Made by a program: the position numbers and the translations under genes | Shown here: in pieces, positions 20,043 to 28,823 of the stretch | How the letters are laid out: every line of letters starts with the position of its first letter | Numbering within the stretch: position 1 is the first letter of the stretch | From: Pedosphaera sp. | Lineage (GTDB): Bacteria; Verrucomicrobiota; Verrucomicrobiia; Limisphaerales; Pedosphaeraceae | Length of the DNA stretch: 64,000 nt | Direction: 5' to 3' | Assembly: GCA_028293325.1 (NCBI GenBank) | Contig: JAQGPA010000131.1 | Span: 1 to 64,000, forward strand | Notes under the pieces: model-generated | Seen by the model: the letters and a program-made list of their open reading frames with translations, nothing else | What the model was told of the DNA's origin: nothing | Databases searched by the model: none

Positions 20043-20216
20043 TGCCATACGCACTTTGCCGCAATAAATTCTCGCCTGATTCGTCAGATTCAACCAAAGA
20101 AATATAAAAAGTCACGGGACCGATGTCGGCAAGTTGTTGCTGCCCGGAAGAAAAGATGCCGCAGCAACTTTAACTTCGGATTGGCCGTCACGAACGCAGC
20201 CTTAGGTATTTATTTT

Positions 20217-23200
20217 ATGCGAGCATTCAAGTCCATCATCATTGGAGCATTCCTTTTAACGACTGCTACAGCCAAAGCAAGCGGGCCAGTTCAGACCTCT
20301 CCGTATAGAAGCGAGTTAAACATTACTTACTGTGTCGCTGATGGCAAGCAGGAGAATCTTAACGCTTTTCTGCCGATAAATGCCGATAAGCCCGTCCCGG
20401 CTATTGTGGACATTCATGGCGGTTGGTGGACTGGCGGCGGAGCGGCCAAAAATCTGCCTGGCGAGTTCAAGGATAAAGGACTGGCATTTTTTTCCATCGA
20501 ATACCGTTTGGGCCAGAACGGTGGATTTCCACAAAACATCCGGGATTGCCGGAATGCCATCCGTTTCATTCGCAAAAATGCTGCGCGCTTCAACATTGAT
20601 CCAGACCGAATTCTTGTCACCGGCGGTTCAGCGGGCGGTCATTTGAGCCTGATGGTGGCAATGGTTCCGGAAAATTTTGACGATGGTGGTCCGACGTCAG
20701 AACTTGAAGGCATCAGCGCTCACGTTTCCGGCAGTTTCAGTTATATTCCACCGACGGATTTCGTCAGGTTTTGGAATCAGGGACCGGATGACGCAATTAC
20801 CAATGCCGACGGAATGGTGAGTTTTCGCGCCGCAGACCCAAAGATTCCGAATGACTCGCGTCCGCACTTTCGGGTTCTTTTCCACGGGATCACTCCCGAT
20901 AATGAAGCCAGCCGCGCCTTATATACGCAGATGTGTCCCATCGGCCATGTGCGAACGGATGTTCCGCCATTGCTGATTTGTGACGGGGAAAACGATCCCA
21001 TAGTTCCCGGATTGGAAGGCAAGGAACTCTACGAAAAGCTCCGCGCAGTGGGCGCTGATGCAACTTATTGGATGACGGCAAATGGCGGTCATGCTTATCC
21101 CAGTGGGCCGGGATTTCAAAAAATCCTGAATGACTTTCTTGAGCGTAGCCTGGGACTTTCCGCTGAATCATCAAACACCACCCCAGCTTACAAACGCGCA
21201 GATCTGCCGGTTAATGAACGGGTCAGCGATTTGATCGGGCGCATGACGGTTGAAGAGAAAGCGCGCCAGCTCGACATGTATTTTGGTTGTGAGGATTTGC
21301 TGGACAAGAACAAGAACCTGACCATTGATCATCACACGCATGCAAAACCGGATGCCTTCTTTGATCCACACATTGCGGAAACAAATCTGGGCAGCCTTGG
21401 CGTTGGTTCAATTCACGACCTGTATCCATCGGCCAGACTCTACAACACCATTCAAGCCTGGGTGATTCAATCCAGCCGGCTTGGCATTCCCGCGCTTTTC
21501 ATAGAAGAAGGTTTACATGGCTACATGGGTTATAACCAAACCGTCTTTCCGCAAAGCGTCAACCTGGCGACGACTTGGAACATTGATCTGGCCAAAAAAA
21601 CCGGCGCCGCCATCGCCGCCGAAGCGCGCGCGCATGGTGTGGACATGATTCTCGGTCCCGTGCTGGACATTGCGCGTGATCCGCGTTGGGGACGCGTCGA
21701 AGAAGATTTTGGCGAGGACCCGTTTCTATCTGGACGGCTTGGTCTGGCTTACGTTCAGGGAATGCAGGGTGATTCGCTGGCAACGGATCACAATGTCATT
21801 GCCGAACCAAAACATTTTGCCGCGCATGGTTCACCGGAAAGCGGTTTGAACACTTCGCCGGTTCATGCCGGTGAACGGGAGGTGCGCAGCATCATGCTCA
21901 AATCCTTCGAGCCATCCATCCGCGAAGGAAACGCGATGGGCATCATGGCGGCTTATCATGATATTGACGGTGTCCCCTGCGCGGGAAGTCCATGGCTGAT
22001 GAACAAGGTGCTGCGCGACGAATGGGACTTCAAAGGTTTTGTGCTTTCCGACTTGGGCGCCATTCGCCGTCTTTATGACACGCACCATGTCGCCGCCTCG
22101 CCGCGCGAGGCGGTGCAACTCGCCCTTAATTCCGGCGTGGACATGCAATTTTATGATTTCGATCACGGAACATTTCAGAATGCCATCATTGACGGTGTCA
22201 AAAACGGGCAGGTTTCTCAAGCGACGCTGGACGCAGCCGTCTCCCGCATTCTGCGCGTGAAATTTTTGCTGGGCTTGTTTGATCATCCGTTCGTCGACGA
22301 ATCGCTGGAGCAACATGTTCCCCGCTCGCAGGAACACCTTGATCTCTCGCTCGCAGTGGCGCGCCAGTCCATGTGCCTGCTCAGGAATGAAAAAGGACTT
22401 CTGCCATTGAAGAAAGCATTGAAACGGATCGCCGTCATCGGGCCAAATGCAAATATTGCCCGGCTGGGCGACTATGCTGATGTAGCCACGGAAGGCCCTG
22501 AATACGGTATGCTTGAACAAATCAAAAAAATTGTTTCGCCGCAAACGAAAGTTTCTTTTTCCGACGGAGTAAAGATTGACGATGCGGTTGCCACAACTAA
22601 AAATGCCGACGTGGTCATTCTAGGGCTTGGTGAAAACAAGAAAATTTCAGGAGAAGGTTTTGACCGGGCTGAACTTGATCTGCCCGGAAATCAGGAAGCT
22701 TTGCTGGAAGCCGTGATCAAAACTGGCGTCCCAGTGGTGTTGGTCCTGCAAAATGGACGAGCGCTGACCATCCCGTGGGCGGTGGAACACGTTCCGGCCA
22801 TTCTTGAAGCATGGTATCCCGGCGAATTTGGCGGACGCGCCATCGCGGAAACAATTTTTGGCGACAACAATCCCGCCGGACGTTTGCCAGTCACATTTCC
22901 CAAACGCATTGGACAGTTGCCGGTGTTTTATAATCACTTCCCGTCCAAAGGAAACAAATACGTGGATGGTGATGATGCCCCGCAATTCGTTTTTGGATTT
23001 GGGTTAAGCTACACAACTTTCAAATACGACCACTTGACGATTGCTCCTCCAACTGCGGGAAGCAATGCTGACATAACTGTCTCTTTCGATTTGAAAAACA
23101 CTGGCCACCGTGACGGCGATGAAGTCGCGCAGGTCTATGTTCACCAGACCACGGCGAGCGTGGCCACGCCGGTGAAAGAACTGAAAGGATTTTCCCGCGT

Positions 23201-23375
23201 GCACCTGCAGCCCGGCGAATCCCAGCACATCACGCTTCACCTGAAGCAATCCGAGCTTGCCATTTGGAACGCAAATCAGGAATGGAAAGTTGAACCGGGT
23301 GAATACACAGTGACTGCCGGAGGAAATTCATCTGGCGGCTTGCCGGCTAAATTCAACTTGGGCAACCAGAAATGA
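20217..23375 (+). CDS. Bifunctional secreted carbohydrate esterase - GH3 glycosidase fusion
   Basis: 1052 residues from the ATG at 20217, which opens a clear signal peptide (MRAFKSIIIGAFLLTTATAKA); the frame is open further upstream but without secretion signal. Residues 25-312 are an alpha/beta-hydrolase of the BD-FAE/lipase type with the oxyanion HGGWW (68-71), nucleophile Ser138 in GGSAGG, Asp260 in GENDP and His292. Residues 323-1052 are a GH3 beta-glycosidase: KHFAAHG, nucleophile Asp612 in GFVLSDLGAI, an alpha/beta sandwich domain (AVIGPNAN, EAWYPGEFGG) and a C-terminal fibronectin-like domain (GDEVAQVYVH). One chain could remove acetyl or acyl side groups and cut terminal beta-linked glucose or xylose. 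A linker SSNTTPAYKRADLPV joins the halves. A shorter relic of the same junction is at 18450-18518. Confidence 0.92.
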   Translation: MRAFKSIIIGAFLLTTATAKASGPVQTSPYRSELNITYCVADGKQENLNAFLPINADKPVPAIVDIHGGWWTGGGAAKNLPGEFKDKGLAFFSIEYRLGQNGGFPQNIRDCRNAIRFIRKNAARFNIDPDRILVTGGSAGGHLSLMVAMVPENFDDGGPTSELEGISAHVSGSFSYIPPTDFVRFWNQGPDDAITNADGMVSFRAADPKIPNDSRPHFRVLFHGITPDNEASRALYTQMCPIGHVRTDVPPLLICDGENDPIVPGLEGKELYEKLRAVGADATYWMTANGGHAYPSGPGFQKILNDFLERSLGLSAESSNTTPAYKRADLPVNERVSDLIGRMTVEEKARQLDMYFGCEDLLDKNKNLTIDHHTHAKPDAFFDPHIAETNLGSLGVGSIHDLYPSARLYNTIQAWVIQSSRLGIPALFIEEGLHGYMGYNQTVFPQSVNLATTWNIDLAKKTGAAIAAEARAHGVDMILGPVLDIARDPRWGRVEEDFGEDPFLSGRLGLAYVQGMQGDSLATDHNVIAEPKHFAAHGSPESGLNTSPVHAGEREVRSIMLKSFEPSIREGNAMGIMAAYHDIDGVPCAGSPWLMNKVLRDEWDFKGFVLSDLGAIRRLYDTHHVAASPREAVQLALNSGVDMQFYDFDHGTFQNAIIDGVKNGQVSQATLDAAVSRILRVKFLLGLFDHPFVDESLEQHVPRSQEHLDLSLAVARQSMCLLRNEKGLLPLKKALKRIAVIGPNANIARLGDYADVATEGPEYGMLEQIKKIVSPQTKVSFSDGVKIDDAVATTKNADVVILGLGENKKISGEGFDRAELDLPGNQEALLEAVIKTGVPVVLVLQNGRALTIPWAVEHVPAILEAWYPGEFGGRAIAETIFGDNNPAGRLPVTFPKRIGQLPVFYNHFPSKGNKYVDGDDAPQFVFGFGLSYTTFKYDHLTIAPPTAGSNADITVSFDLKNTGHRDGDEVAQVYVHQTTASVATPVKELKGFSRVHLQPGESQHITLHLKQSELAIWNANQEWKVEPGEYTVTAGGNSSGGLPAKFNLGNQK

Positions 23376-23418
23376 GGTTGTTTCATTTCTTGAAAACACC
23401 GTCCCATTGACTGACGGT

Positions 23419-24720
23419 TCACTTTGATTGTGACGCAGGGACAGCAGCATCGGACTTGGCGGAGTCAGCCGTCCAGACGGCGCGGATCGCATCCTCGTCA
23501 CCAAGGCCGGTTGGGACTGCGGCACTGGGATTGTTGGCATAATACCATTGCGCATCGGGTGACCTCGCTGTGCGGCTGGCGGGCATTTGGAGGAAACCAT
23601 TGGTGTCTGTTTTGCGCACCCAGTCCCAGGCGTATTGCAACCAGTTGGCGCGATATCCCCTGCTCTGATGCGCAAACCATGTGATTTCGTCATAGCCCCA
23701 AACCCAGTTGAACTCGCCTTTCGTATTCGGCTGGCCCGGATGCTGACTGACGCCGTAGTTGTCGAGTTCCACGAGATAAGGCAGATGCTCGCATTTCCAG
23801 CCACTGAAAGTGAGACCGCCTTTGCTCTTGTTGTAGATGCCATCGGAGAATCCAAGTTTTAAAATCGCCTCCTGCGGCTTGTCTGGCGTCTCCATGATGC
23901 GCAGGGGAAACGCGTTGAAATCCAGAAGTGGATTTCCATTCCGCTGGAGGCCGCCAGTGGGAACATGGCCATTCAACAATACCATGTGGCGGCGGGCGTT
24001 TTTGGCCGCGTGCGCGCGAACCAGATTGAACAGCTGCTCCCAATGGGCGTTGTCACGGTCATTATGATTCATGATTTCAACCTGTCCGAAGTGAATTCCC
24101 TCGAAACCGATGTCAATATAAGTTGCGGCCTGATAATAGAACCAGAGCTGGGTTTCGATGCGACTTTCGTCCGGAACTTGCGCATTCCGGCCCATGGAAC
24201 GGCGTTGTTCCGGCGCGGCATAAATCATATTGGTGTAAATGAAATTCCTCTTTCCAACCGGCTGATCCAATGCAGTGAACACCCAATCTGGAATGGGGAT
24301 TTGCTCCACGCCGGGGCTGACGGTTTCAAAAACGCAGGCTTCGAGAATCAAATCTGGATCAGCAGCCAAGGCTTTGGGAACCTGTTGCTTGGCCCGCTCG
24401 ATGTTGCTTAAGAAATTGGCCTCCCCGTTCCATAGGCAGAGGCTTCGCCCGATATACTTTGCTCCGATGCTCTTGATCATTCGAATGTTGTCATCAAGAT
24501 CGCCATGTCCATTGAAAACGCCTTCCATCGAAATAGATCGGGACAAATAATTTTCCAGAGCTTTCCTGGAAATCGTTTTATCAAAATGATAATCGCGGGC
24601 TGGCGCGACCGGCGTTTCGGCGGCGATAACTCGAGGCGCGCTATATATGAAACTGGCGGTGAGACACATCGCTATCAGCGCATTCGAGCATTTGATAATT
24701 TTGAGAGAGCTGCTTTTCAT
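23419..24720 (-). CDS. Secreted protein of unassigned family, probable TIM-barrel hydrolase
   Basis: 433 residues from the ATG at 24720 (MKSSSLKIIKCSNALIAMCL), giving a signal peptide that ends near RVIAAE; an in-frame ATG at 24744 adds eight residues. I do not recognise the family with certainty. Alternating strand-helix pattern with conserved-looking acidic and aromatic motifs (NIRMIKSIGAKYIGRSLCLW, LILEACVFE, AATYIDIGFEGIHFGQVEI, HMVLLNGHVPTGG, FNWVWGYDEITWFAHQS) suggests a (beta/alpha)8 glycosidase-like barrel. The start codon lies 42 bp after the stop of the GH87-like gene, so both are likely one operon and act on one substrate. Confidence 0.75.
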   Translation of the reverse strand: MKSSSLKIIKCSNALIAMCLTASFIYSAPRVIAAETPVAPARDYHFDKTISRKALENYLSRSISMEGVFNGHGDLDDNIRMIKSIGAKYIGRSLCLWNGEANFLSNIERAKQQVPKALAADPDLILEACVFETVSPGVEQIPIPDWVFTALDQPVGKRNFIYTNMIYAAPEQRRSMGRNAQVPDESRIETQLWFYYQAATYIDIGFEGIHFGQVEIMNHNDRDNAHWEQLFNLVRAHAAKNARRHMVLLNGHVPTGGLQRNGNPLLDFNAFPLRIMETPDKPQEAILKLGFSDGIYNKSKGGLTFSGWKCEHLPYLVELDNYGVSQHPGQPNTKGEFNWVWGYDEITWFAHQSRGYRANWLQYAWDWVRKTDTNGFLQMPASRTARSPDAQWYYANNPSAAVPTGLGDEDAIRAVWTADSAKSDAAVPASQSK

Positions 24721-24762
24721 GAGTTCTGTTTTCTCAACCGGCAAACGTTTCTGTGAGATTTC

Positions 24763-27700
24763 TCAAGGATAAACCAGTCTAAAGAAGACACAGCCACTGG
24801 TCAGGTCCATGGGCAATGTCATTTGGTTCGTGGTTTTTGAATTGGGGACGGTCACCCAATTTGTGCCAAGGCCTGCTGCCAACGAATTAGTCTGCATCTG
24901 CAAGCTCCAGCCCGTGTGATCCTGCGGCCAGATGAATTGCATCTGGCCGCCACTGACTCCGAAGCTGACTTGTGGCGAAATCAGAGACACTGGTTGTGCG
25001 CTGGCCGAAACAGAGTTGCTGCTTTCGCCAGTCAAATTGGCCGCGGAAACGACGAAGTAATACATGGTCCCGTTTGCCAAACCGGTGTTGGTGTAGATAA
25101 GCGTGGGCAAATTGCTGACAATAATTGTATAAGGTCCGCCATTGGTGGTGGAACGTTTAAGATTATAACCGGTCGCTCCTGAAGCCGCCGCCCAAGTCAA
25201 AGTCGCTTGACCATCCCCCGCCATCGCCGTCAACCCGGTCGGGACGGCGGGCACCGTCCCGCTGAATCCGAACACATTGAATTCATGAATGCTCCACCAA
25301 CCCGAGGTGCTCCCGGTTTGCGTGACCCGGATATAACGTGCCGCCTGTGGTGAGGAGAAACTGACGGTGGTCACCAATGAAGAGCCGCTCCCGTTTGTCA
25401 CGGCGCTGCCCCAGTTGATGCCGTCCGAAGAAATGTTGACCTGATAGCCGCGCGGATAATCACCGCTTGAACCGGTGGCATCCAAAACAATCTGATAGAA
25501 CGTATTGGCCGAGCCCATGTCCACTTGGAACCATTGCCCGTTGGCCTGACTCACACCCGTTGTCCAGCGCGTGCCGGCATTGCCGTCAATTGCGTTCCCC
25601 GGTGAACTGCCCACGGAAGCGGTAGCCACCCAACCGATCCGGTTCAGCGAACCAGGCAGGGCGCTGACCTGCAGGGTATCGGTGCTTTCGCCAGCCGGGT
25701 TCTGCGCAGAGACCACATAATAATAGGTTACTCCATTGGTAAGGCCGGTGTTGGTGTAACTTGTAGTCATCAGGCTGGTCACGATGGCGGTGTAAGGTCC
25801 GCCACTAACGGTGGAACGCTTGACGTTGTAGCCCGTGGCACCCAACGAAGCAACCCAACTTAAGGTCGCTTGTAAACTGGCTGATGCGGCCGTCAGACCA
25901 CTGGGCGTGGCCGGCGGCACGCCGTCAACAAACCCCACGGTGAAGGATTCGGCGGTTCCGACCGATGTGCTTTGGGCAATCAAGGAACTGGCTCCGCTGT
26001 TCGGAGCAGTGACATATTTGCTGTTGTTCATCGAACGAAGGCCGATGTAGCCGTTGCCCGCATCCACTTCCGTAAAGGTTTCCCAACTGCCAATCGCGGT
26101 GCGATTCGCAATCAACGGGCTGGCACCATTGTTATCCGCACTGACATAATTGCTGTTGACCAGTGCCTGGAAACCAATGTTGCCGCCGCCTGCGTCAATC
26201 ACTTTGAACTGCTCCGCCGTGCCGACTGAGACATTACTGGCAATCAGCGCGCTGGCACCATTGTTGGGAGCAGTCACATACTTGTTATTGACCAGCGCAT
26301 TCAACGAATAAGTATTGCCAGGCACCAATTGGTGGGATGGCACTGGTGGCGCGTTGAAAAATCCAAAATATTCCAGATTAAACAAACTTCCAGCGCCACC
26401 GGTGTAAACCAGGTAAACAGTATGTGTGCCGCTCGCCCCAGTGATTTTACAATAGGTGTTTGCATAAACCTGTAATCCTCCCGTTGCCGCGACCGGACAA
26501 GTGCCGACCAGCGTTCCGTTGGCGCTGTCGAGATGAACTTCAATATTACCTCCGGCACTGGCGCTGGCCACCCGGGCCACGAACGTATTTATGCCCGTCA
26601 GATTAATGCTGTTGTAGACCGTCCAATCCCCATTCTCAATGCCAGTGACATCCTGCCCACCCTCGCTGCAAGTTTCCGCCGCCACTCCCGACATGCCGTT
26701 ATAGCTGGCAGCGTTCGTTGGAATGATGGCCGCGAAAATACTTGAACCATTAACCAATGCCGATTTGCCAGCATTTAAACCCGTTACAGTGTTCGAATAG
26801 ATGATGGCGGTTCCTACGGTGCCGGAGGCGATGGTAACTCCGTTAAGACTTGGCGAGACAATGGTATTGCCTTGAAAGACAATATTCGAACAGGACTGCA
26901 TTTCAGCCCCCGAATACATGGCATTGATGATGGTGTTTGAAAGGATCACCGCGTTGGCGATATAGGGCCTGCTTGCACTTGCGCCGACCGAAAGGGCGGG
27001 CTGCTGCTGGTTGTAGGCGTTGCCGCCGCCGCGCACGATAACGTTTCCCTGCACCAAGGCTGAATCCAGCGTTGAGCCGTTCGGTCCAAATTCCGTGATG
27101 ACCATGCCACACATTTTTGACGGATCGCAAAGCAGGTTATCCTTAATTACATCATTGATCCCACCATAGACACCAAGCCCATGAGCCCACCAGATACAGA
27201 CAGTCGTATTATTTGACAGGGTGGTGTTGCTCATCTCCGTATACATTGTGGCACCGTTCGTATACACCGAATTGATGGTAACACCGTCATCGCCGGCACC
27301 CCGGACAAAATTGTTATAGGCGGTAAGATTAATGCCGACGCTCCCGCCCATGCTGACGTTGTTGAGATTAACCCCGTCGCCCCAAGTGTTATCTATCCGA
27401 CAATTCCGCACGATTCCATTGACACCTGATGCCCAGAAGCCGGAACTCGCATGCTGGATCCAAAAATTCTCCATCAACCAGTTGGAACCACCTATATCTA
27501 CTCCGCCGCCGTCGCCATCAACGCTTGCCCGACTCGGCGCATTCGCATCAAGCGATATATTTCTGGCCGTGCATGACGTCATAGACATTATGGCAGCTAA
27601 AGGGGTCGCATTGGGCAGCGGCACATTTCGATAAATCGTGCTGTACCAAACGCCCGCGCCTTGAATTGTGATTCCGGTCGCTGTAAGTCCCTTGGTTGTC

Positions 27701-28470
27701 TTGAGGTAGTAGGTTCCCGGTGGTATCCAAACTGATTTGCCTTGAGATTGGGCCGCATTGATGCAGTTTTGGATGGCTGTGGTGCTGTCAAAACCAGGAT
27801 TGTTGGGCACAGCTCCGTAAGTGGCATTGGTAATGGCAAGAGAGTTGGCTGGCTGGGTCAACGCGGCGGGTGGATTTTCCAGGTCAATCACATCCAACCA
27901 GTAGAATGCCGCCGAGTTGGTTGAATCTTGTTGAAGCGTGATCTTACTGCCAGGAGCAACAGCCGCCCCGCTGATAAAGAAGTGGGTTTCATCATAGAAT
28001 AAATGCGGATTACCGTTCGTGGGACTCTGATTATTACTATTATAGTCGGAGGCATTTTCGTAGAGCCAGGTTTGGGTCGAACTGAGGAAAATGCCCTGTC
28101 GGAACACGCCGTCAACATACAAATCCAATGAGGCGCTGGTGCCGCCACCATTGGGGGCATCAGGAATGGAGAAGCGTAAGTTAAGGGCAGTGCAATTCGA
28201 ACCGGTATTATTTGTCCATGTCACTGACTGGCCAGTGCCCTTTAGTTCCACAAATGCCCGGCCTGAAGCCTCGATTTCCGGGCTCATAAATTGAGTTGTT
28301 GGCGGAGCCACGAGCGAACGAACAACGGCTCCACCGCCAAGGCTTCCACTTTCTGCCTCCACGCTCGTAAAGGGGGTGGTCGCCCCAACTATGGCATAGG
28401 CGTTACTCCCAAAAACCATCATTGAAGTGGTAATACCCGCCAGACAAAAACAACGGAGTTTTCTTGCCAT
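24763..28470 (-). CDS. Secreted multidomain GH87-like alpha-1,3-glucanase
   Basis: 1235 residues from the ATG at 28470 (MARKLRCFCLAGITTSMMVF, signal peptide). Domain order: CBM35-like beta-sandwich (30-200; VEAESGSLGGGAVVR), right-handed beta-helix (205-570; AIQNCINAAQSQGKSVWIPPG), CBM6-like domain (about 585-705), three fascin/ricin-like beta-trefoil repeats (720-845; NNKYVTAPNNGASALIA), fibronectin III (852-938), F5/8-type C domain (945-1068), second fibronectin III (1072-1160) and the C-terminal module described separately (1165-1235). The sandwich plus helix pair matches the catalytic unit of GH87 mycodextranases/alpha-1,3-glucanases; Asp365 (WGDGVNL) and Asp394-Asp395 (GAGDDG) fit the three catalytic aspartates. 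Its core paralogue is at 52157-55894. First gene of its operon. Alternative: another beta-helix family with the same fold. Confidence 0.8.
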   Translation of the reverse strand: MARKLRCFCLAGITTSMMVFGSNAYAIVGATTPFTSVEAESGSLGGGAVVRSLVAPPTTQFMSPEIEASGRAFVELKGTGQSVTWTNNTGSNCTALNLRFSIPDAPNGGGTSASLDLYVDGVFRQGIFLSSTQTWLYENASDYNSNNQSPTNGNPHLFYDETHFFISGAAVAPGSKITLQQDSTNSAAFYWLDVIDLENPPAALTQPANSLAITNATYGAVPNNPGFDSTTAIQNCINAAQSQGKSVWIPPGTYYLKTTKGLTATGITIQGAGVWYSTIYRNVPLPNATPLAAIMSMTSCTARNISLDANAPSRASVDGDGGGVDIGGSNWLMENFWIQHASSGFWASGVNGIVRNCRIDNTWGDGVNLNNVSMGGSVGINLTAYNNFVRGAGDDGVTINSVYTNGATMYTEMSNTTLSNNTTVCIWWAHGLGVYGGINDVIKDNLLCDPSKMCGMVITEFGPNGSTLDSALVQGNVIVRGGGNAYNQQQPALSVGASASRPYIANAVILSNTIINAMYSGAEMQSCSNIVFQGNTIVSPSLNGVTIASGTVGTAIIYSNTVTGLNAGKSALVNGSSIFAAIIPTNAASYNGMSGVAAETCSEGGQDVTGIENGDWTVYNSINLTGINTFVARVASASAGGNIEVHLDSANGTLVGTCPVAATGGLQVYANTYCKITGASGTHTVYLVYTGGAGSLFNLEYFGFFNAPPVPSHQLVPGNTYSLNALVNNKYVTAPNNGASALIASNVSVGTAEQFKVIDAGGGNIGFQALVNSNYVSADNNGASPLIANRTAIGSWETFTEVDAGNGYIGLRSMNNSKYVTAPNSGASSLIAQSTSVGTAESFTVGFVDGVPPATPSGLTAASASLQATLSWVASLGATGYNVKRSTVSGGPYTAIVTSLMTTSYTNTGLTNGVTYYYVVSAQNPAGESTDTLQVSALPGSLNRIGWVATASVGSSPGNAIDGNAGTRWTTGVSQANGQWFQVDMGSANTFYQIVLDATGSSGDYPRGYQVNISSDGINWGSAVTNGSGSSLVTTVSFSSPQAARYIRVTQTGSTSGWWSIHEFNVFGFSGTVPAVPTGLTAMAGDGQATLTWAAASGATGYNLKRSTTNGGPYTIIVSNLPTLIYTNTGLANGTMYYFVVSAANLTGESSNSVSASAQPVSLISPQVSFGVSGGQMQFIWPQDHTGWSLQMQTNSLAAGLGTNWVTVPNSKTTNQMTLPMDLTSGCVFFRLVYP

Positions 28471-28823
28471 TATTTTGAAATGTGCCTGAGGCAAAATGGG
28501 AAGATTGGAGTGACATTTCGCAGATGGCATAGGGTGAACGTTGATTAAAACCGATACCGCTTATACCGCGGAAATGCAATCGCATATCCCTGATGCTGTT
28601 TTAACCTTGAACCATATGCGCCACCGGCTTTTATTTCGGCGCTCATGGTGTGAAATACACATGCACCAATGCGCATTTCGTTTCTAAAGCAAAATTGACC
28701 CATATTAAAATAAACGGCCTCTACATTCGTGTTTATAGTAATGGCCTTGGTAGGATGTTAAATACACCCAACACTTATCCACCAAATCAAGGCAAGGCCA
28801 TCATGCGACCGACAAACTTCAAT
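28471..28823. other. Intergenic region upstream of the GH87-like operon
   Basis: About 350 bases with no gene. On the minus strand a half-site TCAGGGA (28595-28589) is followed after 21 nt by TATAAG (28567-28562), a weak echo of the operator-promoter arrangement seen elsewhere; the other half of the palindrome is absent. AT-rich stretch with no terminator-like hairpin seen for the GH92 gene. Confidence 0.4.

Larger units (their letters stand above)
19564..20216. other. Divergent intergenic region with two operator copies and a sigma factor relic
   Basis: About 650 bases between the divergent pseudopilin gene and the esterase-GH3 gene. It holds operator site 3, the ECF sigma relic and operator site 9. 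The open frame upstream of 20217 in phase with the GH3 gene (from 19974) is rejected as coding because it lacks a signal peptide and contains the operator. Confidence 0.6.

Noticed and set aside
28562-28595. A tenth operator copy upstream of the GH87-like operon
   Set aside because: Only one half-site (TCAGGGA) is present and the spacing to TATAAG is 21 nt; kept as a weak hint in the region entry only.
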